A DNA stretch of 64,000 bases from Neobacillus rhizophilus (GTDB lineage Bacteria; Bacillota; Bacilli; Bacillales; Cytobacillaceae). Of the stretch, positions 34,567 to 44,048 are shown one piece after another (position 1 is the first letter of the stretch; every line of letters begins with the position of its first letter). Below the pieces are notes generated by a model. That model saw nothing but the letters and a program-made list of their open reading frames with translations. It was not told the origin of the DNA and did no database searches. A program made the position numbers and the translations under genes. The DNA lies in the NCBI RefSeq assembly GCF_018343535.1, contig NZ_JAGYPF010000001.1:558001-622000 (forward strand), given 5' to 3'.

Positions 34567-35712
34567 TTATAACCCCAAGTTTTTAGCAATAATTGTTTTC
34601 ATAATCTCATTGGTGCCAGCGTAAATCGAACCGACTGCCACATCTCGGTATCTTCTTGCAATCTCGTATTCTTCCATATATCCGTAGCCGCCGTGCAGCT
34701 GCATACAATCGTTGGCAACACTCTTGGCAAGGTCCGTCAGCCACCATTTTGCCATCGATACTTCATTGACCACATTCTTTTTCTCCATATGGTCGGCGAT
34801 CAATTGATCGACAAAAGTTTCGCCGATTTTGATTTTTGTGGCCATTTCGGCAATCTTAAACTGGGTATTTTGGAATTTACTGATTGGTTTTCCAAATGCC
34901 GTCCTCTGCTTGACATACTCAATGGTCATCTCCAGCATATGTTTACTGGCGGTGATACTGCCGATTGCCAGCATCAACCGTTCCTGCTGCAGCTTTTGCA
35001 TCAGATAATAAAAACCTTTTCCTTCCTCACCAATTAAATTTTCCTTAGGCACAACCGCATCCTCAAAAATGAGTTCAGACGTATCATTGGAATGCTGCCC
35101 CAATTTACGAAGCTTTTTGCCTTTTCGAAATCCAGGTGTTCCTTCTTCCACCACAATTAAGCTAATTCCTTTATGCTTCGGTACTGCATTTGGGTCTGTT
35201 ACACATACAACGATAACGAAGTTAGCTGAATACCCATTGGTAATAAAAGTTTTTTCTCCATTGATAATATAGTTGTCCCCACTTTTAATCGCCGTTGTTT
35301 TTACCCCAGCCAAATCAGAGCCAGTCCCCGGTTCGGTCATGGCAATGGCCGAAATCATATCCCCGCTGACCGCTTTTGGCAGCCATCTTTGCTTTTGTTC
35401 CTCAGAAGCAAATTCGGCAATATAAGGAATAACGATGTCATTATGAAGGCCGATTCCGCCTGCCCCCGCTCCAACCTTATCTAGTTCTTCGGTAATGACA
35501 ACGGAATAGCCAAAGTCAGCACCCGACCCTCCATACTTTTCATCCACCCATGGACAGAGGAAACTTTGTTCTCCGGCTTTTTTCCAAAATGATTTAGGGA
35601 CCTGCTTGGCTTCCTCCCATTCTTCGAAAAAAGGGTATGCTTCCTTCTCCAAAAATTTTCTAAAGGATCTTCTAAAAATTTCATGCTCTTCGGATAAATA
35701 CGATTTTGCCAT
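34567..35712 (-). CDS. Acyl-CoA dehydrogenase, LCAD-like
   Basis: A 381-residue FAD enzyme: IAMTEPGTGSDLAGVKTTA, NGEKTFITNGYSANF, RTAFGKPISKFQNTQFKIAEM, LHGGYGYMEEYEIARRYRD and YAGTNEIMKTIIA. The catalytic Glu of the MCAD position is Ala (YAGT), as in long-chain ACADs, which use a Glu on another helix; QQERLM is the candidate here. RBS AAGGGAGG before ATG 35712. Last gene of its operon. Close paralogue at 56164. No ETF gene for reoxidation is in the window. Confidence 0.93.
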   Translation of the reverse strand: MAKSYLSEEHEIFRRSFRKFLEKEAYPFFEEWEEAKQVPKSFWKKAGEQSFLCPWVDEKYGGSGADFGYSVVITEELDKVGAGAGGIGLHNDIVIPYIAEFASEEQKQRWLPKAVSGDMISAIAMTEPGTGSDLAGVKTTAIKSGDNYIINGEKTFITNGYSANFVIVVCVTDPNAVPKHKGISLIVVEEGTPGFRKGKKLRKLGQHSNDTSELIFEDAVVPKENLIGEEGKGFYYLMQKLQQERLMLAIGSITASKHMLEMTIEYVKQRTAFGKPISKFQNTQFKIAEMATKIKIGETFVDQLIADHMEKKNVVNEVSMAKWWLTDLAKSVANDCMQLHGGYGYMEEYEIARRYRDVAVGSIYAGTNEIMKTIIAKNLGL

Positions 35713-35744
35713 TTACAAAACCTCCCTTTTTTTAAAAAATCAAT

Positions 35745-36533
35745 TTATTGTCCCGACCAATTTGGCTTCCGTTTTTCGGCAAAAGCCCGCGGACCTTCTT
35801 TCGCATCATTACTTGCAAAAACTTGACTTGTATATTCATTATTGATGGACCAGCCTTCCGGAGGAAATGTCATGGAAGTGTCTAATCCACGGTAGACAAT
35901 TTCTTTACTCGCTTTCACAGCGAGCGGAGCATTGCAAATAATTTCCTCTGCCAGCTGAATCGCGGCATTGAGGACTTGATCATGCGGGACTACTTCGTTC
36001 ACCAGCCCCCACTGTTTTGCTTCTTCCGCAGAAATAGGATTTCCTGTAAGAATAACGCGCATTGCCACCTTCAGAGGAATTTGCCTCGGCAGGCGCAATA
36101 GTCCTCCTCCTCCGGCAATAAGACCCCTTTTTACTTCCGGCAGCCCGAATGATGCCTTTTCAGAGGCGACAATTAAATCGCAGGCTAAGGCAATCTCTGT
36201 ACCGCCGCCCAGGGCAAATCCGTTCACCGCAGCAATAACAGGCTTTGAGATATGATGTCTCACAATCCCGGCAAATCCCCATTCCTTCATTTCGTCTGTT
36301 GTCGAAAATCCCCCAGCTCCTATTTCCTTTAAGTCAGCACCTGCTGAAAAGGCGCGGTCGCCGGCCCCGGTTAATATAGCCACCCAAAGATCAGGGTCCT
36401 CATTAAACTCCTTTAACGCAGTTCCTGTTTCCAGCCAAAGACGGCTGTTAACAGCATTCATGGCTTCCGGCCGGTTAAAGGTAATCACAGCAATTCGGCC
36501 AATTTTTTCTACTATAATAGCTTGATAGTCCAT
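35745..36533 (-). CDS. Enoyl-CoA hydratase family protein
   Basis: A 262-residue crotonase. GAGDRAFSAGADLKEIG and NGFALGGGTEIALACDLIVA form the oxyanion hole. The Glu144 equivalent is kept (FGLPEVKRG) but the Glu164 position is Arg (VAMRVIL), so simple hydration may be slow and an isomerase or other activity is possible. The start overlaps the stop of the upstream crotonase by one base (TAATG), so the two are coupled and may form a functional pair. Confidence 0.9.
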   Translation of the reverse strand: MDYQAIIVEKIGRIAVITFNRPEAMNAVNSRLWLETGTALKEFNEDPDLWVAILTGAGDRAFSAGADLKEIGAGGFSTTDEMKEWGFAGIVRHHISKPVIAAVNGFALGGGTEIALACDLIVASEKASFGLPEVKRGLIAGGGGLLRLPRQIPLKVAMRVILTGNPISAEEAKQWGLVNEVVPHDQVLNAAIQLAEEIICNAPLAVKASKEIVYRGLDTSMTFPPEGWSINNEYTSQVFASNDAKEGPRAFAEKRKPNWSGQ

Positions 36534-37393
36534 TATGATTCTCCTTCATTATTCGTTTTCCACCACGGATAAAAGCTTGGAAGATCAGTGCTGACCTTCA
36601 TTGGGAAATTTGGTTTTCTTTTTTCAAAAAATGCAGTGATTCCTTCTTTTACATCGGCTTGCTGCCCGGTCCAATGAATCATTTTGGATTCAACTTTGTG
36701 TGATTCGTAGGGATGGCTTGCACCAAGCATTTTCCACATTAATTGCCGTGACAACGTGACAGAAATGGCAGATGTATTTTCGGCAATTTCCTTCGCAATC
36801 GCTTCGGCAGCAGGCAAAAGCTCTTCAGGGGAAACCACCTGACTAACTAAACCAATTTTTAATGCTTCCTCTGCTGGAATAATCTTCCCAGTATAAACGA
36901 GCTCAGCTGCTTTACTGATGCCTACTGCTCTAGGTAAAAACCAGCCGCTGCATGCTTCCGGAGTAATGCCGCGTCTGCTAAAAACAAATCCCATTCTTGC
37001 GTTCGAGGAGGCAATCCGGATATCCATAGGAAGAGTCATGGTCGCCCCCACCCCGACAGCAGGACCATTGATGGCAGCGATGATTGGCTTTTTCAATTCA
37101 TAGATTCGTAAACTTAACATTCCTCCGCCGTCCCGGTATTCCTCGATGGAAGCCTCCTTATTTTCAAATGTGCTAGTGCCGCTTCCTAAATCGGCACCTG
37201 CACAAAATGCCTTTCCGTCTCCGGTGATAATGATGGCTCTTACATCATCATTGGCATCCGCTTCATCAAACACTTGGATTAGTTCGTTTAGCATTTGATG
37301 ATTAAAAGCATTTAAATTCTCCCTGCATAGGGTAATCGTCATGATTTTATCTTCTACTGTTGTTTTTAACGTTTCAAATTGAACTGTTTGCAT
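36533..37393 (-). CDS. Enoyl-CoA hydratase/isomerase family protein
   Basis: A 286-residue crotonase. GDGKAFCAGADLGSG and NGPAVGVGATMTLPMDIRIA are the oxyanion-hole elements. The Glu144 position reads FSRRG, without Glu, while a Glu at the 164 position (KAAELVYTG) remains. This is the opposite pattern to the next gene, with which it overlaps by one base. RBS AGGTGA before ATG 37393. The reaction is uncertain; isomerisation is more likely than hydration. Confidence 0.9.
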   Translation of the reverse strand: MQTVQFETLKTTVEDKIMTITLCRENLNAFNHQMLNELIQVFDEADANDDVRAIIITGDGKAFCAGADLGSGTSTFENKEASIEEYRDGGGMLSLRIYELKKPIIAAINGPAVGVGATMTLPMDIRIASSNARMGFVFSRRGITPEACSGWFLPRAVGISKAAELVYTGKIIPAEEALKIGLVSQVVSPEELLPAAEAIAKEIAENTSAISVTLSRQLMWKMLGASHPYESHKVESKMIHWTGQQADVKEGITAFFEKRKPNFPMKVSTDLPSFYPWWKTNNEGES

Positions 37394-37448
37394 TCAAATC
37401 ACCTCAATAATTTTTATATAAAAACAATCATTTCACTTCGATGTCTTT

Positions 37449-38660
37449 TTAAAAATTTGCCGGGTCCCAGCTTTCCTCCTGTTGGTACTTTCGTAAGATT
37501 CGGCGGGCGATGGTAGCAGTATGTGCCTCATCAGGTCCATCATAGATTCTAGCGTACCTGGCTTCCCGGTACATTTTCTCTAATGGTGTATCGGCGGTGA
37601 CCCCTAATGCACCGTGTACTTGAATCGCGCGGTCAATCACATCATGAAGGACCTTTGCTCCATATACCTTTATCATGGCGATATCAATCCGGGCATCTTC
37701 TCCCCTGTCAATTTTTCTTGCCGCTTCAAGGGTCATCAGTCGTGCCGATTGGATTTCCGTTGCGGAATCAGCAATAAATTTTTGAATCATCTGCTTTTCT
37801 GATAAAAGAGAGCCATGAGCATATCGGTTTAAGGCCCGATGACACATCAAATCAAAGGCTCTTTGGGATTGACCCAGCCACCTCATGCAATGGTAGATTC
37901 GGCCGGGACCCAGTCTTTTTTGGGCAATGACAAAACCTTCTCCCCTCGCACCTAATAAGTTTTCCTTTGGAACCCTGACATTTGTTAAACGAATTTCGCA
38001 GTGCCCGCCTGAGGTATGTCCCATAGTCGGCACGACTCTAACAATCTCATAACCAGGTGTATTTGTCGGAACAATTATCATCGATGCTCGCTTATGACGG
38101 TTTGGTTCGTCAGGTTCTGTCACACAAAAAAGGGTGGTAAACGCAGCACGGTTCGCTCCGGTGGTAAACCATTTATGGGCATTAATGACCCATTCGTCCC
38201 CATCCAAGTATGCTGTAGATTGTATTAATGTCGGATCGGACCCGGCCACATTAGGCTCCGTCAATCCTACAGATGGATTGATTTCTCCATTCACCATTGG
38301 GTAAAGCCATCTTTTCTTCTGCTCTTCTGTTCCGAACAGGTTTAACATCGTCCCATCCTGGGCAGTATGGGTACCCAAAGCGAACATGGCAGCTTCGGAA
38401 CGGCCAATTACTTCATTTATATAGACGTAGTCCATAAATTTCATACCGCCGCCGCCAATCTCTTTCGGAAGGCCTAAAGCCCATATCCCCTCTTCCTTCG
38501 CCTTTGCCTGTAATTCCTTAAGGACCTGCCTTCCGTCTTGCTCGCCTTTTTCAATAACGGTTTCTACCGGAATGACTTTTTCATCGATAAACCTTCTCAC
38601 TTTGTCTCGAATTTCCATTACATACGGACTAATAGCGTATTTTTGTTCAATTTCGTTCAA
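37449..38660 (-). CDS. LvaC/ACAD11-like acyl-CoA dehydrogenase family protein
   Basis: A 403-residue ACAD with the C-terminal block IYDGPDEAHTATIARRIL (D-G-P-D-E-A-H in place of E-G-T), VGLTEPNVAGSDPTLI, ARGEGFVIAQKRLGPGRIYH and VHGALGVTADTPLEKMYREA. It fits the group that removes phosphate from 4-phosphoacyl-CoA in LvaC and ACAD10/11. TTG 38660 is preferred as start since GGGAGGGAAGG lies just upstream; the frame extends eight codons to another TTG. The gene order kinase, small protein, ACAD equals lvaABC. Paralogue at 14294. Confidence 0.88.
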   Translation of the reverse strand: MNEIEQKYAISPYVMEIRDKVRRFIDEKVIPVETVIEKGEQDGRQVLKELQAKAKEEGIWALGLPKEIGGGGMKFMDYVYINEVIGRSEAAMFALGTHTAQDGTMLNLFGTEEQKKRWLYPMVNGEINPSVGLTEPNVAGSDPTLIQSTAYLDGDEWVINAHKWFTTGANRAAFTTLFCVTEPDEPNRHKRASMIIVPTNTPGYEIVRVVPTMGHTSGGHCEIRLTNVRVPKENLLGARGEGFVIAQKRLGPGRIYHCMRWLGQSQRAFDLMCHRALNRYAHGSLLSEKQMIQKFIADSATEIQSARLMTLEAARKIDRGEDARIDIAMIKVYGAKVLHDVIDRAIQVHGALGVTADTPLEKMYREARYARIYDGPDEAHTATIARRILRKYQQEESWDPANF

Positions 38661-38696
38661 TATCCTTCCCTCCCATTTTGCCAACCTTACACTTAG

Positions 38697-39155
38697 TTAT
38701 CTAACCAGCGACATTTCAATGGTTAACTGCTCCCTTATCCTCTTTCTTAATGGAAAAATGTACCTGGATTCTATCGCTCTGTTAGCTGCATTTTCCTTAT
38801 ATAAAAAGCGTAGAAGGCGGCATTGAATTTCATTCAATTGTTTCCATTTATCAGTAGCATCCTCGATAAACACCGCTTCTTCCAAGGCGGAATCCAACTC
38901 TTCCACCCAATTAAAGGCGGAAGTCTCCCTTGAATCTGACCGTATTGCTTGTAAAAATTCTTCAACAGTTTGATTGATTAGCGTAATTAACTGTTCTTTC
39001 GGTTTCGTATTCTCAATAGTATTGGTATCCACATTTTTTAAAACAGAAAGCAAGGCAATGGCTTGTTCCTTTGCCATGCCGCTGGTGAGATTAGGAATGA
39101 TTACATCTTTTATCACATCGTTGGCGGTTTTTAACGTAAACGATTTATCGAACAT
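38697..39155 (-). CDS. Small helical protein in LvaB position (DUF6285-like)
   Basis: A 152-residue, predicted all-helical cytosolic protein. The N-terminus FTLKTANDVIKDVIIPNLTS and the body QAIALLSVLKNVD match the outline of LvaB/DUF6285 proteins, which start with a short helix followed by a long helical hairpin. LvaB is needed for kinase activity of LvaA in P. putida. It lies between an APH-fold kinase gene (11 bases upstream) and the LvaC-like ACAD gene. Homology is suggested by position, size and pattern, not proven. RBS GGGGGG before the second of two adjacent ATGs. Confidence 0.6.
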   Translation of the reverse strand: MFDKSFTLKTANDVIKDVIIPNLTSGMAKEQAIALLSVLKNVDTNTIENTKPKEQLITLINQTVEEFLQAIRSDSRETSAFNWVEELDSALEEAVFIEDATDKWKQLNEIQCRLLRFLYKENAANRAIESRYIFPLRKRIREQLTIEMSLVR

Positions 39156-39165
39156 CATTTCCCCC

Positions 39166-40200
39166 CTAGTAGCCTAATAATTCGGCAACCATATTCCTCA
39201 TCAATGGCCAGCGATAACCTTGGCGGGCCATCCGAAGATCCTTTGTTTCTCCTTTTGCAAACGACGTCCCTGCCGATTGGGAGATAAGAACAAACCTGAC
39301 TTGATGGTATACCTCATAATAATGAAGCACCTTTTCCTCTACTCTTAATCCGGTTAGCTCACTATACGTATCCAAAAACAGCTGTCTATCTACTAAGTAA
39401 CACATCAGCGGAGAATCCATCCGGTTCGATTTGGCACAAACATAGGCAACGTCTGCCATGGGATCTCCGATTTCGGCTGCTTCCCAATCCAGTATCCCCG
39501 TGATTTCATTGTGGCTATATAGCAAATTACCAGTTCGGTAATCATTATGTATGAGGGAATACCTTTGGGCAGCCGGCTTATGCGCCTTTAACCATTCCAA
39601 AGCATCAACTATTACCGGGTCAGGGCTGATTTGGTAGCGGTAATACATTTCCTCTAAACCTATTAATTTATCATCAATAAATCCGTACTCTCCTTTGGGC
39701 TCGTCAAAGTCCTCCGTAAAGCCGGCTCCACTATAATCAAGAAGGTGCAATTTCGCCAAATACTGGACAAAGTGAAAAGGAATTTCCCCTTCTTCATTGG
39801 CTCTTTTAAAAAATAATTGCCCCTCCTTTGACCAAGGTACGTAACTGTTTCCGGGCAGTTTATCCATTACAAAAAACGGTCCGCCGAGAATCGATTCATC
39901 TGTTTCATACCAGTAAACTCCCGGGATAGGCAGGTCGCAATTTTTACTTAAACGATCCAAATACTTGAACTGTAGAAAAAAATTTCTGTTCTCCCTCATT
40001 AACCCGCCTTTATTTTGCTTGCGAATCGCAAATCCTTTTATCTGTTTGCCGTTCGCGGTTTCCCAGTGGACATCGAAAATAAAGGCTTCATCAGACCATC
40101 CTGCGGAAGGCTGGGAATACTCCCGAATTTCTACCTTTTCTGCCCCTTTTATTTTCGATTCAAAATAAGCTTTCAATGAGAGTTTTATTTTTTCTGCCAA
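39166..40200 (-). CDS. APH-fold kinase, LvaA-like
   Basis: A phosphotransferase of about 344 residues. SQPSAGWSDEAFIFDVHW is the nucleotide-binding region, LIHNDYRTGNLLY the catalytic H-x-D-x4-N loop, and ITGILDWEAAEIGDPMADVA the metal-binding segment. By neighbours it should phosphorylate a hydroxyacyl-CoA. It differs clearly from the two other kinases in the window. TTG 40200 with AGGGTGGGTG upstream is favoured; an ATG at 40221 has no good RBS. It is followed by the LvaB-like gene. Confidence 0.82.
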   Translation of the reverse strand: MAEKIKLSLKAYFESKIKGAEKVEIREYSQPSAGWSDEAFIFDVHWETANGKQIKGFAIRKQNKGGLMRENRNFFLQFKYLDRLSKNCDLPIPGVYWYETDESILGGPFFVMDKLPGNSYVPWSKEGQLFFKRANEEGEIPFHFVQYLAKLHLLDYSGAGFTEDFDEPKGEYGFIDDKLIGLEEMYYRYQISPDPVIVDALEWLKAHKPAAQRYSLIHNDYRTGNLLYSHNEITGILDWEAAEIGDPMADVAYVCAKSNRMDSPLMCYLVDRQLFLDTYSELTGLRVEEKVLHYYEVYHQVRFVLISQSAGTSFAKGETKDLRMARQGYRWPLMRNMVAELLGY

Positions 40201-40241
40201 CAGCACCCACCCTTTCACCATTTACCACAAAATTTCTACAT

Positions 40242-41306
40242 TCATTTCTTAAGAGTATTTTCCAATGCCCAATCCGTTAAATTCTTGACGAAGATATCAA
40301 GCTGCGCAAATCTTTCATCCTGGGTTTGCCCTCTCTTCCACCGGTAATACATTTGTTGGGCAATGACGACATGCTTGAAGTAGCCAAAAACCATGTAATA
40401 ATACATTTTCGAAACATCGCGCCCACTTTTCTTAGAGTAGGCTTCAATAAATTCATTTCTTGTCATGAAACCCGGCCTAAGAGTAATTGGGTTTGACAGT
40501 TGCTGGTTTTTGAAAAATTCAGGATCATCATGGTCGAACCATAAAACCAATGCGGATGCAAGGTCATTAAGCGGATCGCCGACTGTACTCATCTCCCAAT
40601 CAAGAATGCCTGCCAATTGACCTAGTTGATTCTTAGAAAACAAAACATTTTTTAAGTGAAAATCATAGTGTATGAACGTTGCTGGCTGAGAAACGGGCCT
40701 GTTTTCGATAATCCATTTTATTAGTCGTTCCATTCCGGGAATTTCTTCAGTTTTTACGTTTTGATAACGGCCAATCCAGCCATGTACCTGTCGTTCTAAA
40801 AATCCTTGCGGACGTGTTAAGTTAACGAGATTAGTGTTCTTATAGTCTATTTCATGAATGGCAGCCAAGGTATTTACCATAGAATAAGAAACCTCATTAA
40901 AAAGGGCTGGATTTCCATCTTCATGATTTGGAAGTGCCTGATCCAGCAATACACCATGAAGACGCTTCATACAATAGAACGGTGCCCCGATAATAGATTC
41001 ATCATCAATAAAAAAATAAGGCATAGGTGCAAGGGAAAATATTGGGCTAATTGCATCCAACACTTTAAATTCACGTTTCATATCATGTGCTTTTGTATTA
41101 ACCGGACCAAGAGGAGCCCTTCTTAGGACACCCTCCCAGTCTCCGATATTGATCAAATACGTTAAATTGGATTTTCCAGCACTAAATTGTTTCACTGTCA
41201 TTGGGTCACTGCTTAAGTTTGGGATCTTTTTTCTAATTAGCTCTTCAAGCTTGGAAAGATTTAATTCTTCGCCTTCGCGAACAGGAATTGTATCTTGTAT
41301 ATTCAT
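40242..41306 (-). CDS. APH-fold kinase, ACAD11-N/LvaA-like (second in operon)
   Basis: A 354-residue phosphotransferase, paralogue of the one at 15515: IPVREGEELN, FSAGKSNLTYLINI, LRRAPLGPVNTKAHDMKRE, FIHYDFHLKNVLF (H-x-D-x4-N) and ILDWEMSTVGDPLNDLA. Two adjacent kinase genes of different subgroup suggest two hydroxyacyl-CoA substrates or a heteromeric kinase. RBS AAGGAG before ATG 41306. Upstream neighbour is an acyl-CoA ligase, which would supply the CoA substrate. Confidence 0.85.
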   Translation of the reverse strand: MNIQDTIPVREGEELNLSKLEELIRKKIPNLSSDPMTVKQFSAGKSNLTYLINIGDWEGVLRRAPLGPVNTKAHDMKREFKVLDAISPIFSLAPMPYFFIDDESIIGAPFYCMKRLHGVLLDQALPNHEDGNPALFNEVSYSMVNTLAAIHEIDYKNTNLVNLTRPQGFLERQVHGWIGRYQNVKTEEIPGMERLIKWIIENRPVSQPATFIHYDFHLKNVLFSKNQLGQLAGILDWEMSTVGDPLNDLASALVLWFDHDDPEFFKNQQLSNPITLRPGFMTRNEFIEAYSKKSGRDVSKMYYYMVFGYFKHVVIAQQMYYRWKRGQTQDERFAQLDIFVKNLTDWALENTLKK

Positions 41307-41319
41307 GGACAATTGCTCC

Positions 41320-42879
41320 TTAGTTCATTTTCACTTCTTTTTCCCTCAATACCCGTTTTAGTATTTTTCCAGATGGATTCCTTGGCAGTTCATTTAGAAA
41401 CTCTACAAATTTCGGTTTTTTATAAGAGGCTAGGTGGGCGAGACAATGTTGAATCACCTCTTGCTCCGTTAAGCTTTTACCGCTTTTTAGAACGATGTAT
41501 GCCTTGACACTTTCACCCCACTTCGGATCCGGGACACCCACAACAGCAGCTTCGAAGATTGCATCGTGTTTGTGAAGTGCTGCCTCAATTTCTGCGGGAT
41601 AGATATTTTCCCCGCCACTGATGATCATGTCTTTACTGCGGTCGACCACATATATAAATCCTTCATCATCTCGGCGGACTAAATCTCCGCTGTGGAACCA
41701 GCCGCCGCGGAAAGCCTCTTCTGTTGCTGCTGGATTTTTATAATATCCCTTCATCACAGTCGGCCCGCGATAAATAATTTCACCAATTTCCCCGACTGGA
41801 ACATCATTCATGTTTTCGTCGACAATCCGCACTTCTACATTCATAACAGGTTTTCCCACTGAATTTGTTTTCCTAAGTGAATCCTGCGGCAACAAGCAGG
41901 TGGTTGTTGGGCTCATTTCGGTCTGGCCAAACGCATCAAAGATTCCGGAATTCGGAAAATGCTTCATCATTTTATGCTTTACTTCCAACGGGCAAATGGC
42001 TGCCCCTGTTGAGCACCTTTGCACTGACGTTAAATCGTAATCTTCAATATTGGGAACATGCAGGACTAAATTCCACATAGCGGGCACCATAAAAAGACCG
42101 TTTATTTTTTCGTGGTGAATGGTTTGCAAGACTCCCACCGGATTAAACTCTCGATGAATCACAGTCAATCCGCCGACTGTACAGCTAATCAGAACATTTC
42201 CAACTCCCGCGATATGAAATAAAGGTGTAATAACAAGTTGTTTGGAACCCCTTTCAATTTTGGAATCCACAACGCTGTTCAACGCACTTAACAACAAGTT
42301 TTTGTGCGTCAGCACTGCTCCTTTTGGCTTACCAGTAGTTCCAGAAGTATAACAAATCATGCAGGCGTCATTTTCCTCGACTTGCCCATCAATACTTTGG
42401 TATTGTATTTCCGAGTGATAAATAGTTTCGTATGGAATCAATTCCATCGAATTCACTTTCCCGACTACAACAATCTTTTCTACGTTTGGAAGTTCCTGTC
42501 TGATTGATAGAATCATATCTTGGTATTCTTCTTCGATAAATAAAACCTTAGTATCAGAATGATTAATAATATAAACAAACTCCTCGGGCGCCAGCCTAAA
42601 ATTGATCGGAACACTGACACACCCGGCAGACGCCGTCGCAAACATGACTTCAACAAAAGCAAGATTATTTTTAAATATGATCCCTACCTTATCACCGATT
42701 TCTAGACCTTGCTGCTGGATCCAGCCAGCCAAATGTAAAGTCTTCTTTTCCAGTTCAAGATAGGTAAGTCTTGCATCACCGTAAATGAATGCCTCTTGAT
42801 TAGGTGTTTTATGGGCGGCCCTTCTGATTAATTCCCCTACTAATAACTGCCGCGACATTTGTAAACTTGTTGTTGTCAA
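41320..42879 (-). CDS. AMP-forming acyl-CoA ligase
   Basis: A 519-residue ANL enzyme: YTSGTTGKPKGAVLTHKN, DAFGQTEMSPTTTCLL, GWFHSGDLVRRDDEGFIYVV, hinge DRSKDMIISGGENIYPAEIE and PSGKILKR with the catalytic Lys. The start is TTG 42879 with GAGGAGTGAAGGAC upstream; an ATG seven codons later is an alternative. First gene of the 42.9-34.6 kb operon containing the LvaABC-like triad. Near-identical layout to the ligase at 54502 makes the two clear paralogues. Confidence 0.92.
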   Translation of the reverse strand: MTTTSLQMSRQLLVGELIRRAAHKTPNQEAFIYGDARLTYLELEKKTLHLAGWIQQQGLEIGDKVGIIFKNNLAFVEVMFATASAGCVSVPINFRLAPEEFVYIINHSDTKVLFIEEEYQDMILSIRQELPNVEKIVVVGKVNSMELIPYETIYHSEIQYQSIDGQVEENDACMICYTSGTTGKPKGAVLTHKNLLLSALNSVVDSKIERGSKQLVITPLFHIAGVGNVLISCTVGGLTVIHREFNPVGVLQTIHHEKINGLFMVPAMWNLVLHVPNIEDYDLTSVQRCSTGAAICPLEVKHKMMKHFPNSGIFDAFGQTEMSPTTTCLLPQDSLRKTNSVGKPVMNVEVRIVDENMNDVPVGEIGEIIYRGPTVMKGYYKNPAATEEAFRGGWFHSGDLVRRDDEGFIYVVDRSKDMIISGGENIYPAEIEAALHKHDAIFEAAVVGVPDPKWGESVKAYIVLKSGKSLTEQEVIQHCLAHLASYKKPKFVEFLNELPRNPSGKILKRVLREKEVKMN

Positions 42880-43274
42880 TGTCCTTCACTCCTCTATAGT
42901 AAAAATTAATAACACCCGTTCTGAAAGCCTTTTCATTTGATGTTCCAATTTTTATGGGAGTCTATCTCAGAAGCTGTATTATTTTTGATACTTGATTTGA
43001 TATACATGAGGTGTGGTACAGAAAAACTAGTACTTAATATATGTAGGTAAATTTAAAGCTAGGAGAGATTGTAGAATGAACAGTAGGTTTCATTTTCCTG
43101 AAAGGGTTTCCCGCTGCAAGTATATGCAGCGGGAATAGTCATAGATGACATTATTTTATCGATCAATAAACGTTGCTGAGTTATCAAAAAATTAAAATAA
43201 TTCAACAATATTATATATCCTTTTTTTACCTTTGTCTACTCGAAAGTCAAAAATTGAATTATTATTAAATACTA
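42880..43274. other. Intergenic region with one hairpin and a possible 20-codon frame
   Basis: About 390 AT-rich bases between two minus-strand operons. A perfect 11-bp stem TTCCCGCTGCA (43108-43118) pairs with 43125-43135, with a six-base loop and no U-tract on either strand. On the plus strand a 20-codon frame (43076-43138) begins with ATG ten bases after AGGAGAG and ends inside the hairpin. No promoter could be assigned with confidence for the ligase operon. Confidence 0.5.
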
Positions 43275-44048
43275 CTAAACTTCTTTTAAGCCAGAGTTGT
43301 TTAACCATCTCGCACCATCCACTGTAATGCATTCCCCGTTAATGTACTCTGCCTCAGATGATAACAAAAAGTATGCTAGATTCGCAATTTCTTCCACCTT
43401 GCCAAACCGTTTGAGTGGTACCTGATTGATGGCTTTTTGATAGCCATCTCCTGTGTCAATTAATCTGGCAACACCCTCTGTGTTTTCGATTGGTCCGGGT
43501 GCGATACAGTTTGCTCGAATCCCATATTTGCTCCCCCATTCTACCGCCAAGGTCCTTGTCATCGCTAAAATTCCTGCTTTTGCACTTGCAGCGTGAACAT
43601 TTCCTGGAGCAGCCCCCCAGGCAAAAGTAGCTACTATATTAAGAATGCTTCCTTTTTGGTTGTTCGCAATCCATTCTTTTCCGACTGCTTGCGTGCAATA
43701 CCAAGTCCCATTTAAGTCTATATTTATGACGGCATTCCATCCATTTAGTGTGAGGTCTTCGGCAGCACAGATAAAATTACCTGCAGCATTATTAATTAGC
43801 GCATCAATACTGCCAAATCTTTCTTTTACAGCTTCCACCATTGCTTGGACGTTCTCTGGAATTCTTACATCCATTTGAAAATCTAAGACTTGACCTTCAA
43901 AAGTTTCTATTTCCTTTTTGGCGTTTTTTAAACGTTCTGCATTCCGTCCAGTGATGACGACATTGGCCCCTTTGCTGGCGAACTTCTGTGCCATCGCTTT
44001 TCCAATGCCGCTGCCGCCGCCTGTAATAATAACCGTTTGCCCATTCAT
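43275..44048 (-). CDS. fadH: 2,4-dienoyl-CoA reductase, FadH-like SDR
   Basis: NADPH-dependent reduction of 2,4-dienoyl-CoA, needed for unsaturated chains. At 257 residues it resembles the Bacillus SDR-type FadH (YkuF). TGGGSGIGKAMAQKF binds the coenzyme; NNAAGNFICAAEDLTLNGW and GNVHAASAKAGILAMTRTL are characteristic: the usual YxxxK tyrosine position is altered, as in dienoyl-CoA reductases. IAPGPIENTEG is also typical. ATG 44048 is used (GGGGGAGAAAGGA directly upstream). Last gene of the 49.99-43.3 kb operon. Confidence 0.88.
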   Translation of the reverse strand: MNGQTVIITGGGSGIGKAMAQKFASKGANVVITGRNAERLKNAKKEIETFEGQVLDFQMDVRIPENVQAMVEAVKERFGSIDALINNAAGNFICAAEDLTLNGWNAVINIDLNGTWYCTQAVGKEWIANNQKGSILNIVATFAWGAAPGNVHAASAKAGILAMTRTLAVEWGSKYGIRANCIAPGPIENTEGVARLIDTGDGYQKAINQVPLKRFGKVEEIANLAYFLLSSEAEYINGECITVDGARWLNNSGLKEV

